NCBI GenBank assembly: GCA_936440205.1 | Contig: OW387136.1 | Coordinates: 53,247,718-53,311,717 of the forward strand | DNA: 64,000 nt | Origin: Lepidonotus clava | Lineage: Eukaryota > Annelida > Polychaeta > Phyllodocida > Polynoidae | Direction of reading: 5' to 3' | Part shown: positions 34,201 through 40,400 of the stretch, one piece after another | How positions within the stretch are numbered: the stretch's first letter is position 1 | Layout: every line of letters begins with the position of its first letter | Program-made: the position numbers and the translations under genes | The notes under the pieces: model-generated | Database searches by the model: none | What the model was told of the DNA's origin: nothing | The model's input: the letters and a program-made list of their open reading frames with translations, nothing else

Positions 34201-35779
34201 TCATCTCTTAGATACTAGCACCAAAGACGGACCAAGTGAAAACACGTGAATGAAAAGTCAGAATTCATCCTAACTTGTTTTCGTTGTGAAAATTACCCTG
34301 GCTATTGGTAGTGCATAAAACAACCATCACTTACTCACTCACCTCTTTATTGAGACCCCCTTGGGGATCTGGGATGAGAGTTTCCTATGGGATCCATGGG
34401 AAGAATAGGTGTTTAGTATCCCTTGCTTATTGTAAAAGGTGAAGATAGGGGTTGGGGTAAACTGATTGTCTATGACTTCACATGTGTTCACCCTTACCAT
34501 ATGTCCTGTATCTAACTATCAAGCCTAGGGATTGCATTTAAAGTCATACCATTGACATCTCCATTCTTCCATGCAGACATATGTTTAATTATATAAAGTG
34601 TTTTATGACTATATACAACATCTTAAAGGACCAAGGAGGTTTAGTGGGTAGTATGTTGGACTTTTGTGTGGCAGACCCAGTTCAATTCCTTGGACTGTCT
34701 GTTGGATCATCTTTCCTTGCAGTTGTTTTGCTCGTGGGGGTACCAGGCTTGGGCTTCTGCTCCGGGCAAGAATAAAGGTCTTGAGTAGCCTCTGCTGATC
34801 ATAATAGACAATGATAGGGGGGAACCTGGCACTGACGAAGTGGTTCTTTGAGTTCAATTCCTGGTTGGTGCTGGGTTCACTCAGGGATGAGGTACATCAA
34901 AAATGATTTCCAGGTTTTGATCCCCTGCTGTTTTCCTGCCCTGTCACCTTCATCTCATAGATAAGATCACCAAAGACTGACCAAGTCAAAACACATGTCT
35001 GAAAAGACAGAATTCGTCCCAACTTGTTTTCCCAGTGGAAATGACCCTGGCTGTCAGTTTGGCGTAAAACATCCATCAATCACTGACACATTATCATAGA
35101 GGGACTTTGTTATGCCACAGAGCTGCACCTACAGGTCCTTTATAATCTAGTTATAAGGAACCGATATACTTAAGTCAGTCTGGATGGATGCTTGGCCCCC
35201 TTGGAAAATGATTGCTGATATAAGTCTGGTAATCACTGGTTGTTAAGGTCTGGGACTACTCTGTTACATCTAGCGTGTCATGTAAAGCCCTCTGCAGGTG
35301 TAGCTTTACAGGAATTCGAGACACATACTTGGATCGCGATTGACTGTGTGACGACCATTATGGATGCACTAAGGAAATAAACCCTCCTATGCAGAACAGA
35401 TGGAACTGGAGTTGTTCTACTATTCATGACTATTGACTTAGCAGGTAAAGTGTGGCAGCCTGCAGAAAAGACACCAGGGAGCAGCACCAGAGCAGGAGAG
35501 CGAAAGCAGACGAGCTGTTGGCGGAGGGTGAAATATCCTATAACACCTTGTTAACAGGGAAGCAAAGTGCAGAAACAATGAACACATGAAGAAATCCACT
35601 TCTTTATTATAGTAAGTTAACTTGTGATTTAATTGTGAATTTTCTCTCCTAGACCGTTCTGTAAAAGAACAAACTCAGAGAGTGACGTCACGACTTCGGA
35701 GCAGTCAGGGACGCTGCTGCAGACGCCGGAGAATCAGGTGACACCTGGTGACAAAATGCAGAACAACTATCAAGTATAG
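4159..35779 (+). CDS. SLC22: SLC22-family organic ion transporter (MFS), nine exons, 5' end missing
   Basis: Exons: 4159-4262, 5004-5158, 16766-16940, 20232-20358, 21892-21989, 22512-22729, 23519-23700, 30950-31086, 35653-35779. Each is bounded by AG and GT, all phases agree, and together they give 440 residues plus a stop. The family consists of 12-TM major facilitator carriers of organic cations, anions or carnitine in the plasma membrane. Visible landmarks are the TM2/TM3 loop motif SDKYGRKP, the family motif VPESPRWQ after TM6, AELYPTAIRQ near TM10/11, and the PETRNQPLP tail after TM12. The C-terminus is hydrophilic (CKRTNSESDVTTSEQ...NNYQV). Usual family length is about 550, so roughly 110 N-terminal residues (TM1 and the large glycosylated loop) are missing. 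Substrate cannot be told from sequence. The introns hold most of the mobile elements in the window. An MFS relative outside SLC22 is unlikely given PESPRW. Confidence 0.92.
4659..4926. mobile_element. MITE with caggcccgta ends and C/G-rich core
   Basis: Left caggcccgtaac, right gtacgggcctg, with a foldback of G and C runs at 4677-4725. Its right half (ttccactcaaggaacctcac...) resembles 41440-41490 and 47350-47405 in the duplicated segments. Confidence 0.7.
5004..5158 (+). CDS. SLC22 exon b (MFS signature, TM3-TM4)
   Basis: Acceptor ...tgtttag, donor gtgagt. Completes the motif DKYGRKP (conserved MFS loop 2-3) and continues through VLVGFASAALLFRVALAF and the TM4 segment FITFRFLIGLTNLDTFTCAFVL. 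It ends with one base of a Gly codon that the next exon, 11.6 kb away, completes. Confidence 0.92.
5571..5718. mobile_element. Short TIR element with 10-base direct flanks
   Basis: Ends aggGGgagaagg.acttttgggcc and the inverse, flanked by aattactgat on both sides (5561-5570 and 5719-5728). A 9-10-base duplication is typical of Mutator-like elements, but the class is inferred. Confidence 0.6.
6184..6262. repeat. Short foldback repeat
   Basis: gtgtccatgatatcagc and its inverse gctgatatccttgacacac around a short G/C-rich centre. A second, diverged copy lies at 38108-38166. Confidence 0.55.
6306..6607 (+). mobile_element. MITE family 1 (CCCAGCCAA ends), copy 1
   Basis: Ends ttccagccaaccatgtaac and the inverse of tcccagccaacttgtcatg. 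Interior rich in aacgtt/ataacatt and the block ggtgaggtttcaacctcacc. Other copies: 14011, 15741, 59762/61711 and 62017. Confidence 0.82.
6608..7773. other. Intron stretch, no gene
   Basis: AT-rich DNA, plus a patch at 7435-7690 that is unusually rich in G and C runs (several gggg blocks) with no repeat or gene recognised. Confidence 0.5.
7774..8236 (-). repeat. Probable 3' LTR of the Ty3/gypsy fossil
   Basis: On the - strand a purine-rich tract (agagaggaggcaaat, 8237-8251) is followed directly by TGTCATAG; a matching CA end is near 7774. No second LTR is present to confirm the limits. Bases 8252-8990 are untranslated DNA of the element with no further reading frame. Confidence 0.45.
8991..10805 (-). 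pseudogene. Fossil Ty3/gypsy pol, integrase and chromodomain part
   Basis: Open stretch of about 604 residues with the integrase zinc finger (H..H..C..C around residues 148-185), the DDE core (HIDFCG, VSDRGQHF) and a C-terminal segment YQIDKILACRRQ...YRIKWLNHSETQWIPS that looks like a chromodomain. Such a domain marks chromoviral lineages. Part of the same broken element. Confidence 0.87.
10905..13046 (-). pseudogene. Fossil Ty3/gypsy pol, protease-RT-RNase H part
   Basis: Open stretch of about 713 residues holding the protease active-site motif near residue 20, RT blocks including FGLRNSPAVFQ and YVDDILVF, and the start of RNase H (HVSCDASGHSIG). Family: Ty3/gypsy (Metaviridae). Part of a broken element, treated as a fossil. 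Confidence 0.88.
14011..14371 (-). mobile_element. MITE family 1, copy 2
   Basis: Begins cccagccaagctgcgacgta, ends acatacttgcctggg. Opposite orientation to copy 1. Nearly full length (361 bases); used here as reference for the split copy at 59.8/61.7 kb. Confidence 0.85.
14393..14480. mobile_element. Mini-MITE, internally deleted relative of family 1
   Basis: 88 bases bounded by cccagccaatga and tcatatcattggctggg, only 21 bases after copy 2. Interior keeps aacgtt-like blocks. Confidence 0.75.
14481..15740. other. Intron stretch, no gene
   Basis: Nothing recognised. The preceding stretch 13371-14010 is likewise without a supported gene. Confidence 0.5.
15741..16106 (+). mobile_element. MITE family 1, copy 3
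   Basis: Starts cccagccaagcatgtgatg, ends acgtcgcaacttgggtggg. 366 bases, with the characteristic central blocks (acattctggttatgttcttc, ggtttcaacctca). Confidence 0.83.
16519..16685. mobile_element. MITE family 3 (ggccttccattaagtacgta ends), copy 1
   Basis: Ends gggaccgtccgattagtacg and cgtacgtacttaatgtaagg; inside, two copies of a caaattttcaaa...agacccccc block. Related copies: 23945-24110, 33886-33974, 57648-57794, 62720-62823. Confidence 0.75.
16766..16940 (+). CDS. SLC22 exon c (TM5-TM6)
   Basis: Acceptor ...gcccgcag, donor gtaagg. Encodes GMELVGPSWRVTYGTLLNL and two further hydrophobic segments ending LLYFW. Its phase fits both neighbours. A longer open stretch runs into the preceding intron, but the acceptor and family alignment put the exon start here. 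Confidence 0.92.
17001..17220. mobile_element. MITE with ggggagtttcacact ends
   Basis: Left ggggagtttcacact and right agtgtgaaactcgccc, with a further gtggagtttcacact inside at about 17070. No other copy seen. Confidence 0.7.
17365..17735 (-). pseudogene. Degraded LINE 3' fragment
   Basis: On the - strand one frame reads QPLQNRVIKIASHRNEYIST, continuing PEMLDLHKNLRLELLNKRRN. A second piece reads GVILWNELPEVKQKTKAICV. These match the C-terminal end typical of non-LTR RT ORFs. Frames are broken between them. No poly(A) tail was recognised. Confidence 0.6.
17736..18178. other. Intron stretch, nothing recognised
   Basis: No gene or repeat recognised. Confidence 0.5.
18179..18814 (+). mobile_element. 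TIR element 'CACTGAAAACACA', copy A
   Basis: Terminal inverted repeats CACTGAAAACACA...TGTGTTTTCAGTG, flanked by TA on both sides. About 636 bases. Many internal short repeats of tgacaacc / ggttgtca. No coding capacity seen. Confidence 0.83.
18815..20231. other. Intron stretch, no gene
   Basis: A run of C (19678-19690) next to ggatccaggggg may be a remnant of the ggcggatccagg family. Otherwise nothing recognised. Confidence 0.5.
20232..20358 (+). CDS. SLC22 exon d (PESPRW motif, central loop)
   Basis: Acceptor ...ggttacag, donor gtaact. Encodes CAVPESPRWQLSQGQTEAAM followed by a basic stretch (RTLRRMAKVNKRH) and ENVTIKTE. It covers the start of the large cytoplasmic loop between TM6 and TM7. 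A second AG five bases downstream would put the rest out of phase and destroy the PESPRW motif. The exon is flanked by inverted copies of one repeat (18179-18814 and 20451-21288). Confidence 0.9.
20451..21288 (-). mobile_element. TIR element 'CACTGAAAACACA', copy B, with nested MITE
   Basis: Same element as copy A in opposite orientation, starting 93 bases after SLC22 exon d. It is longer only because of the MITE inserted at 20861-21075. Confidence 0.85.
20861..21075. mobile_element. MITE family 2 (gccccatacccactaggcga), near-perfect palindrome
   Basis: Two arms of about 105 bases, aaagccccatacccactagg... and the inverse, with only a few mismatches. It interrupts copy B of the CACTGAAAACACA element at a site intact in copy A. 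Related copies: 23710-23920, 53956-54176 and a start at 63980. Confidence 0.88.
21289..21891. other. Intron stretch, nothing recognised
   Basis: Only a small hairpin near 21427-21457. The introns 21990-22511 and 22730-23025 likewise hold no gene; the latter has a TA microsatellite (about 22940-22975). Confidence 0.5.
21892..21989 (+). CDS. SLC22 exon e (loop to TM7)
   Basis: Acceptor ...ttcttgacag, donor gtaagt. Encodes the acidic loop TEDKDNDEGKVSVLILAKSS and then TLRWRSVIILYIW, the run-up to TM7. Phases match exons d and f. Confidence 0.88.
22512..22729 (+). CDS. SLC22 exon f (TM7-TM9)
   Basis: Acceptor ...tctgtttgtag, donor gtagga. Encodes FAAAMVYYGLCLGVGDLAG, then VNTFIMGAVEVPAYFL (TM8), the basic loop SRRPGRRGS and CILFASCAGVLLASCLVPK (TM9). 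Typical of this part of SLC22 proteins. Confidence 0.92.
23026..23518 (+). repeat. Tandem array of duplicated intron/exon junction (pseudo-exon heads)
   Basis: Three degenerate copies of the 3' intron end plus the first 75-80 bases of exon g precede the real exon. The exon-like parts start near 23045, 23186 and 23368, the true one at 23519, giving spacings of 141, 182 and 151. Copies 1 and 3 keep a ttgacag acceptor and can encode LVMTVLAMVGKLGVS-like peptides; copy 2 has lost the acceptor. Copy 3 is closest to the real exon, and the intron block before it (23312-23360) repeats almost base for base at 23462-23510. None of the copies includes the exon's 3' half or donor. Confidence 0.88.
23519..23700 (+). 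CDS. SLC22 exon g (TM10-TM11)
   Basis: Acceptor ...tttttgacag, donor gtaagt. Encodes GMPLVMTVLAMVGKLGVSAA, then FLACYVITAELYPTAIRQVA and a Gly-rich helix up to FIGHL. AELYPT.IRQ is a family hallmark. The first 80 or so bases of this exon, with its acceptor, also occur three times just upstream as degenerate tandem copies. A MITE starts about 9 bases after the donor. Confidence 0.92.
23710..23920. mobile_element. MITE family 2, copy at the exon g donor
   Basis: Ends cccatatacactaggcgatt and the inverse (tcgcctattgtgtatggga). Begins about 9 bases after the exon end at 23700, just outside the gtaagt donor. Confidence 0.8.
23945..24110. mobile_element. MITE family 3, copy 2
   Basis: ggggcctttcatttagtcca to caatagaaggcccct with the internal caaattttcaaaaatctcag block. 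Confidence 0.75.
24111..25300. other. Intron stretch, no gene
   Basis: Includes a patch (24240-24400) with repeated gggagttata / ggttataacca motifs that can fold. Otherwise AT-rich. Confidence 0.5.
25311..25654 (+). repeat. Left pLTR of the Penelope-like element
   Basis: Direct repeat of 29938-30275. Contains the hammerhead motif (25511-25548) and an aataaa signal about 30 bases after it (near 25577), both in sense orientation to SLC22. Confidence 0.93.
25511..25548 (+). ncRNA. Minimal hammerhead ribozyme motif, left pLTR
   Basis: Core ctgatga at 25514-25520, stem II ggcg/cgcc (25522-25525 with 25534-25537, 8-base loop), gaaac at 25538-25542. The a-c then g-t steps (25541-25544) give a two-pair, loopless stem III. 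Cleavage is expected after the T at 25545 (GUU triplet). Stem I begins cac (25511-25513) with gtg (25546-25548). Such stem-III-poor type I hammerheads are known from Penelope-like elements and are thought to act as dimers. Odd: an extra A (25521) lies between the core and stem II, so strength is uncertain. Confidence 0.78.
25818..26402 (+). CDS. Penelope-like element N-terminal ORF
   Basis: 194 residues from the first Met (a second Met is at 25839). Hydrophilic, with a helical, coiled-coil-like middle (WEFTLKWELAHLEFSKTLTK, then an ITDLNSQIEDTQ stretch) and a basic end. It overlaps the start of the RT ORF in another frame. In relatives this region is the poorly conserved N-terminus of the RT protein. 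Whether the two frames are separate or one broken frame is not resolved here. Confidence 0.6.
   Translation: MKSTQGQMASTEPAKETGNKDGPTPPENDQQTNRIPSDAVPYFRLLRKLRLSLNRSEHHATYLIHCVQNNIIPRGLQAKLPPQVPEANWEFTLKWELAHLEFSKTLTKLLATYYSERITDLNSQIEDTQALLNTKCKEPTLQYINNLIRELETEQTHTLQDRRTRKIGDSRNTQERTRQEETPPTASTTSATNN
26222..28459 (+). CDS. Penelope-like reverse transcriptase with GIY-YIG endonuclease
   Basis: 745 codons. The real protein probably starts later than the first Met, since conserved sequence begins near NPDHIAVLNLGLSFIPTP. RT blocks seen: PADKGGATVILNK, KIHKEGNPGRPIISSINSPT, IDVSSLYTSIPH, QHGTAMGTKVAPTYANIFMG, and the catalytic YIDDIFAIFE near residue 421. A Cys-rich finger (CRENNCQIC, about 640) precedes a GIY-YIG domain (VVYAIRCPICLDVYIGETG, then RIKEHL, about 676-705). 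The RT copies element RNA at a nicked target and the nuclease makes the nick. Composition is A/C-rich, unlike host exons. Confidence 0.9.
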   Translation: MQRANIAIHQQPDPRIRNRTNTYPARQENKKNRRFKKYTGEDTSGGNTTNCIHNLSNKQLNPDHIAVLNLGLSFIPTPRPPNPIETTKDTLLFNRRVRLAHFFQDQPNYRRHEPTIPTESSGWIPPPGVNEDIDSFTQYLLHTMMTKPDHQYHPSNLTEAEINALHDLTQDDTIIIRPADKGGATVILNKADYISEAERQLTDHKTYKETPYDTTPFIAKRILSRLTDLEKQSKIPNGSATRLLPKNIRTPVFYMLPKIHKEGNPGRPIISSINSPTDVISATLDNILQPLLKEIPSYLKDTKEFLNIIEQQGTFKTNHHLVTIDVSSLYTSIPHSEGIEAISKALPSLNQHSIDHDVILELTSMVLKNNSFMFNDHYYLQQHGTAMGTKVAPTYANIFMGEIEKQIKDQITLKPKMWKRYIDDIFAIFECTETELMEFLTQLNQLHPTIKFTYTHSQTTIDFLDTTVYVDQTGKLQTKLFKKKTDSNMYLHYRSHHPRHQKDSICYSLSVRYRTICSEDLEFEKACQNLLRTLTLRGHPHKKLKLQISKARQLERKTLLSERNSQDKKIIPFILEFNPSNLRAKTHLEVAKNLLQDRPDTEKFRQNKLIIAYKRSRNFRDILVTSALSSRPTPRGSYPCRENNCQICSLMIQSQKIIINKKTYTIRGHITCQTRSVVYAIRCPICLDVYIGETGRKLTVRIKEHLYDVRQRKKQSPVATHCRDHDINPSELQVIGLDATTQSKT
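28560..28640 (+). promoter_or_regulatory. Internal CRE/TATA promoter-like segment of the Penelope-like element
   Basis: A perfect CRE palindrome tgacgtca (28560-28567) lies 33 bases before tataaataac (28601-28610). More acgt half-sites and a cattctcc initiator-like sequence follow near 28630, about 60 bases before the C2H2 ORF. Spacing suits RNA polymerase II. Function is inferred. Confidence 0.5.
28698..29174 (+). CDS. C2H2 zinc-finger ORF of the Penelope-like element
   Basis: 158 residues. Two C2H2 fingers: CPRCEEW...LNHMKKFH (residues 8-30) and CSVCKAVFTRCTNLRRHQNK (about 41-62), then a basic tail. It follows the CRE/TATA segment and lies between the RT ORF and the right pLTR, so it belongs to the element. 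Most described Penelope-like elements have a single ORF, so this is unusual. A nucleic-acid-binding, ORF1-like role is inference. A following frame (29104-29793) overlaps its end. Confidence 0.72.
   Translation: MEALVTQCPRCEEWLSNNTKTVLNHMKKFHSSKKLESKYKCSVCKAVFTRCTNLRRHQNKQHGIVIANKNNSLIIQKIKQIVPTNNKPEIRIIDPNKVKFKIKYNTTYPSSLARKTDLRRGPETTTCSRSTQTEICGRQNHTTTTKASYYSPGKPDTT
29104..29793 (+). CDS. Pro/Lys-rich ORF of the Penelope-like element
   Basis: 229 residues, low-complexity middle rich in Pro, Lys, Ser and Thr (KPNAKTPPKPKKRSVSPLTP), ending with a more ordered block SMIPTSAILIDMYRIIDKIN and VVKQELYRQGILY. It overlaps the C2H2 ORF in another frame and may be the continuation of the same protein family. 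No known domain recognised. The stop lies about 145 bases before the right pLTR. Confidence 0.55.
   Translation: MVAKIIPPPPKPRTILLESPIPHDPTVRKRTQPQLPALNCILQERLSKLEEGDHLKTKDTQPKPDNVSLFGDSEPPTPTKNSPKSVNPSMPDLSEILELDLNISSDNMSPEKPNAKTPPKPKKRSVSPLTPDPKPSALKSKSYTHNPKKPKIEPYIPQPKAGVTIPQVEYKPKPRAKTTQNWKECPTLEGPSMIPTSAILIDMYRIIDKINQPLGQVVKQELYRQGILY
29938..30275 (+). repeat. Right pLTR of the Penelope-like element
   Basis: Near-identical to the left copy. Differences seen are one C/T change before the ribozyme and a short block just after it (6 bases shorter here). Ends directly at the target duplication. Confidence 0.93.
30138..30175 (+). ncRNA. Minimal hammerhead ribozyme motif, right pLTR
   Basis: Same motif as in the left pLTR: ctgatga 30141-30147, stem II 30149-30152/30161-30164, gaaac 30165-30169, predicted cleavage after 30172, stem I cac/gtg (30138-30140, 30173-30175). 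All core bases are unchanged between the two copies. Confidence 0.78.
30286..30949. other. Intron stretch, nothing recognised
   Basis: Intron end before exon h. A block catctgcacaacgtctatat (about 30547) has a weak echo near 4018. Confidence 0.45.
30950..31086 (+). CDS. SLC22 exon h (TM12)
   Basis: Acceptor ...ccgttttcag, donor gtaggt. Encodes AVYNASIPIGLFGFLSLVAA, the end of TM12, then FLPETRNQPLPLTMADVQRV. PETRN..LP is the conserved end of the SLC22/sugar-transporter fold. Confidence 0.92.
31384..31800. mobile_element. MITE family 4 (ggggccgtccattaatgacg), probably two nested copies
   Basis: Left ggggccgtccattaatgacg, right cgtcacgtatggatggcccc. Two further internal ends (atgacatcatg, catgatgtcatg) and several C-run blocks suggest one copy within another. 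A further copy is at 57427-57602. Confidence 0.7.
32217..32654. mobile_element. MITE with aggtctcatggaactaaatg ends
   Basis: Left aggtctcatggaactaaatg and right catttagttccgtgagacct: 19 of 20 bases match. About 438 bases, non-coding. Confidence 0.78.
32813..32938. mobile_element. MITE family 5 (cagtggcgga ends), copy 1
   Basis: cagtggcggatttac and its near-inverse tgtatccgccactg bound a 126-base element with short C-rich blocks. Other copies: 40401-40541, 51454-51596 and 56821-57370 (split), with fragments near 51121-51316 and 62940. Confidence 0.78.
32939..33885. other. Intron stretch, no gene
   Basis: Nothing supported; short open frames here lack any recognisable domain. The same applies to 31801-32216. 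Confidence 0.45.
33886..33974. mobile_element. MITE family 3, short copy
   Basis: aggggcattccatttagtat to gtacttaatggaaggccct, with the cacattttcaaaaatctcgg block. Confidence 0.7.
33993..34335 (+). repeat. 5'-truncated SINE copy
   Basis: Matches the body of the SINE at 34630-35082 (for example ggcttctgctcc, tgatttccaggttttgatcc) but lacks the tRNA-like head. A third fragment lies at about 34345-34450. Confidence 0.75.
34630..35082 (+). repeat. tRNA-derived SINE
   Basis: The head has an A-box-like tttagtgggtagtatgttgg and a B-box-like gttcaattcc 45 bases later; the body is shared with 33993-34335. RNA polymerase III promoter by analogy. Confidence 0.7.
35083..35652. other. Intron stretch, nothing recognised
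   Basis: No gene or repeat recognised. Confidence 0.45.
35653..35779 (+). CDS. SLC22 last coding exon (cytoplasmic tail)
   Basis: Acceptor ...ttctctcctag. 41 residues (PFCKRTNSESDVTTSEQSGT...NNYQV) to TAG at 35777-35779. Hydrophilic, rich in Ser, Thr, Gln and Asn, as expected of the C-terminal tail. The phase fits exon h exactly. No poly(A) signal is seen close by; the first clear AATAAA on this strand is at 38616. Confidence 0.82.
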
Positions 35780-36249
35780 GTACCTAGAGCAAAAGCAAAT
35801 CATGACATATATATCATAAAGAGACAGGCATGTATATTTCTGCATAAACCATTCCGTGTTTTCTGAAAAACTTTGATCATTTTTTAGATTTATTAATTTC
35901 CGAGGAGAAAATTCTTGTTTTGTATTTGGGGTAAGGATGCCTTAATTTTTGCAAAAAGGTAAAAGCAATATCTGATTTCTTTTGGTGATTATTGATTCAT
36001 AATAGTCCTACTTTGCCAAGGTAAACATGTAATACCCTCCTAAAATTAGGTCTATATATTTTTCTCAGCCATTTTATTATTTTCCAGCAGAAGTGCCTTT
36101 CCATGACGTACATACCTGATATAGCGAGAAAACAGAAATGTTTATGACATAAATTATACTGTTATGAAGACAAATGTACAATAAGTTAGTGAAAACTGAC
36201 ATGACAGAAATTGCGTAGCAAAATATTACCTACATGACATAATTATAAA

Positions 36250-36293
<44 letters not shown>

Positions 36294-38107
36294 CCCAAGC
36301 CTTATGTAATGGTGTATTTATCACTTTAGGGAATTTGTGCCTTTTTCGTTGGATTACCTTATTCTAATATGCAATAGAAAACAGCCTGAGGTATGCTTTA
36401 GAATACAAATACTGCTTTATATACAAGAAACCAGCTCTGGAGACACTATTTCTTAAGGTTTTGCAAATTTAATGTTCTAAAAGCACCAGAAGCTTAAAGG
36501 GAGCCAAAAGGAATGTTGGGTCAAAATTTTGAAAAAAATTGTTATCAATTTGTGATATGACAAAAAGAAATTGTTAAATTCTTTTATTCCAATTAGGTCA
36601 CATGGCTGAGGTATAAACTAAACACATTCCAGTTTTTGTTTACATCCAAAATAATTTAACAGTTTGACACTAGTCTCTCCACCTCATCAGCGGGATTGCT
36701 GTGGTATATCACACAGGTTAGCATGTCCCCAGCCAGCTAGAAATATCTTTCACTTAGTTGCTAGCTGTCCATACTCTTCACGCATGAATACAATGTTAAA
36801 TGATATATGATAATCAATTTATGCAAAACACTTATTTCTAACGTTATTTCATTTCCAATGTTTGTATTACAGGGGATGCTTTGGTCTTTCAAACTTTTCC
36901 TTAAACGTTTTTTGATCAGGTTTCAACATTTGCGATGTTGTAACTCTCATACTGCTGCGCTAAGCTCATGACATGACCAATAACATAACCACATTATGTT
37001 CTAATGCTACAAAACACATCATGGGCCACCAGTTCTAGGTCTCTTGCCCCTGTGTGACTGTTTCAAATCTAAGGGTTTTGGGGCAATATTCAGTGGTCCC
37101 GGCCAATGTATCAAAGGAGGTGAGATGGGAGGGCCAGAAATGGGCAGGGGCATCAGTATGGTATCAGTAAGAGGGGCAGGAAAGTGCCTTGAGAGGCACA
37201 GGAAAGGGCCTGGAGGTGCAGCAGGGGGACGAGGGAGGGAGGAGCCTTGTAAAGCACTGATGCCTATGCCTATGGGTCTTTTTTTACACTAGGACCACCC
37301 ACTTGCTGAAACGTTTTAAATCGCCTCATTCTCCCTGCAGAGCCTTGGTTTTTAGTGCTGCCAGACGTTTACATTTTCACCACCAGTGGGCATTAATTAT
37401 ACAGAAGGGTATTCAGCCTCCTTGCAAACAATGCATTATTCCCCCTTTAATTTCAATAACCTATCTTGTGTTAATTCTGTATATGAATATTGTTTAGCTG
37501 CTTGTTGGTCAAATACAACATACACTCTAGATAGATAACGGAGGTTTAACAAATCCTTTGCAATATTACAGGGTATGTTTCTCCCAAATAGTTACTTGAA
37601 ACTTATTTCATTTAAGGCTTACCATCAAACAATAGGATGGCTTTTCAAGTGTCGGAAATGCCATACATAGACCCAATGTTGAATCTAGGTTTTAGAAATG
37701 GGGAAGGCTAGATATTTAAATGTTGTGTATTCACATGCACATAATTATGCAGTATTTCTCTCATAATTACCATGAATAACCATCACTCCATCACTCAGTT
37801 TTTCAAATCCATCCACTTTGGGCATCAGTTGCTAAGATGAAAAGCACTGTAAAGTGATGATGTTATTATGAATTAAAAAAGGTTATCGAGCCTTACAGGG
37901 GAAGAATGGTATTACAACAGTAAAGAGGAATTACATCAATGTGTGGTGGCTGATTTGGATGGGACTGAGGGGTACATGCGTTCTAGATGCATTAGATACA
38001 AAAAAGGTATCATACCCTAAGGTGATACAGGTTCAATAGTTAAGAGGTTGAGGGGATACCCAACCGAGGAGGAGGTACAGGGTAGGTTATCAACACAACT
38101 AAGGTGC
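35780..38107. other. SLC22 3' flank, probably 3' UTR in its first part
   Basis: Contains a TA microsatellite (36254-36291) and a G-rich patch (37080-37250). No further coding exon. How far the 3' UTR runs cannot be told. Confidence 0.45.
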
Positions 38108-38204
38108 ATCAGGGATATCAGCCTGAGGGCAGGACCCACAGGGCTGCCTGAGGCTGATATCCCTGACAGCACTCTGCTAAGTTTGGCGCACCTGTTCGGT
38201 TGGT

Positions 38205-38460
38205 GACGATGATGATGATTGTTGGAGTTTAAGGTCTGCTCAGCAATTTCTCAGCTGTATTGAGACCAGCTGATTGGTAAGTTCCATTCATGTGTGTTCA
38301 AAGATATTTATATATAGAACTTGGCCACTTTTGGGATTAGTTGGGGGGTGTTTGGAGATGACATTCCAAATGGGGTTTAGATAGGTTGGAGGTGGCAAGG
38401 GTCACACTGTCCCACCAATCGGTAGGTGTGGCCCAGATATTGGTGGTAGCATGGACAAGG
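38205..38460. repeat. Dispersed repeat C, copy 1
   Basis: About 255 bases shared with 44530-44785: ggtctgctcagcaattt, ttgagaccagctgattg, ggttggaggtgg, caccaatcggtaggtgtgg. Non-coding. Class unknown, SINE-like in size. Confidence 0.7.
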
Positions 38461-39660
38461 GCCACTCTGCCACTCAAAGGTTGATAGCATTTTTTCTTGT
38501 AGGTATGCTCTTTTCTATATGTGTCACTCTTGCATATTATCCAGGGTGCTTTGTACCAAGATCTATAATGTCGTAAAAGTTATTCAACCAACTTTCAACA
38601 CTAATTTTATGTCTCAATAAAAGTTCTTAAATAGATTTGTTTGATAATCACTACATTAATATACAATGGACATGGGATGAAGCAATGCAGCGTTCCATGC
38701 TTTTCCTGACATTAAATTGATTCATCTGATTGATTCATGAATAATTCAGTTTTAGAATTTCATTGATGTATTTTGCATGATTTGTTTTGTATTGAACAGT
38801 TATTTGTCATGGATCACGTCATACTGTGTATGACGCTCATGAATTTTTTAATATAGCCAGAGGCTGTTTGGTCCAACTAACATTATATATCACTGTATAT
38901 ACTGTCTGTGAATAAATCTACACACAAAGGTTCCAGGGACCCAGGATGTTGGAGTGTATGTGTGTTCAATCTGTATGTGTGTCTGGGCGATAGAACTCTT
39001 CTTTTTATTCGAATTTTATTTACTGTATTTGCCGTATATTTCAAAGTAAAAGTTTTTCATTGTATTGTACTGACGCGGGTGGCCAGTCCATGTTTGGGCA
39101 GCAAGGCATGAGCTTTAGAAGCGCACGTGTAAGCCATGTTTCACTTTGACAGTAGTGAAATGGGGGAGGAGTCACGATGTGACGTACCACCTTATAATAA
39201 TGTGTTCCGCTCTCAGCCAGCCATAGTTCGTTGTAACGCTGTGTGAGTAACATCCAGGGAAAGTTGGACCTTTAACCTGCAGTCTTGGTTCTGGATTGAG
39301 GCATAGAAATTGTGTTAGAGCACGGGAGCGTTGGCTGAATGTATTTGAGGGGATTCCTACCTCGGGACTGATCATGGTCAATTGAGTTCTTGTCACAGAA
39401 CGACTATACACTGGATAATAAACAACAATATCCTTTCACGCGAGTGTTCATGTCTTACATGATATTGAACTATGATTATGTATTGGACTACATCAGTCGA
39501 CAGGAAGGAGACTGCGTACGGAGCTAGTTATTATCTACGACTATTTACAATTACTACAGCACACTACTAATAACAAGATAATTAACCTCTATAGTTCAGT
39601 ATGACAGCCTTAATTCATGTGGACTAGAATGTTTAGTAGTTTGTTTTTTTCATTCAACGA
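38461..39660. other. Intergenic stretch, no gene
   Basis: An aataaa at 38616 and another near 38911. No supported coding region. Confidence 0.45.
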
Positions 39661-40101
39661 ACCTTTAACCAATTCTAGGAATAAAGACCTAAAAAGGAGT
39701 AGCTTATACATACTTGTACTATCATTTACTAAACACAAGTAATGACACAAGAAATTTGGATTTCTATCTAAAGCTATACCACAGGGATTTTTTTCTTGTT
39801 TCATAAATTGTACCAAGGAATTGGACTGAATAAAATATATCAACACATGATACCAGTTGGCTCTATCTTTATTGTAACAGTAAAACAGTTTTATCACAAT
39901 CTGTTATGCTTTCGTCAGAGTGAAAGGGTTAACCTGTAGGTTCAGTCTTAGATTGCAGTGTTATCTGAATACCAAGAACAGAGATCAGCAGGAATCAGCC
40001 AGCCCAGCTTGTAGTTGTCAAGCCTTAGATTGTGCAACTCAAATTTTTTGATCACATTTTACAATCTCGTCCTTTAATCAATGAGTATAGAGTAATGATA
40101 T

Positions 40102-40395
40102 AGGGTATATTCTACTATGCGTCCAGTGGGACTTACATTCCCTCTAATTAGGAAATGCAGGTAGTTTGCTTTTCATATACCAACATGGTGGTATCTGAAT
40201 GCAAGTACTCTATAGAAAACAACATAACAATTTGCTTGCATTCATACATGTATTCCCTGAACACAAGTGTGAATGCGAGTAAATTCCATATTTCACTATG
40301 CGTTATTAGAGGTTGCTTGTATTTGCTTGCATTCACTTGCGTTCCTGTAAATAGGTTAAATGCAAGTAAAAGCACGCATAGTGGAATATAGCCTT
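40102..40395. mobile_element. MITE, ends ggctatattccactatgcgt
   Basis: Left agggtatattctactatgcg, right cgcatagtggaatatagcct. Absent at the same point of duplication copy A'. Internal gaatgcaagt/acttgcattc repeats. Confidence 0.82.
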
Positions 40396-40400
40396 ATTGG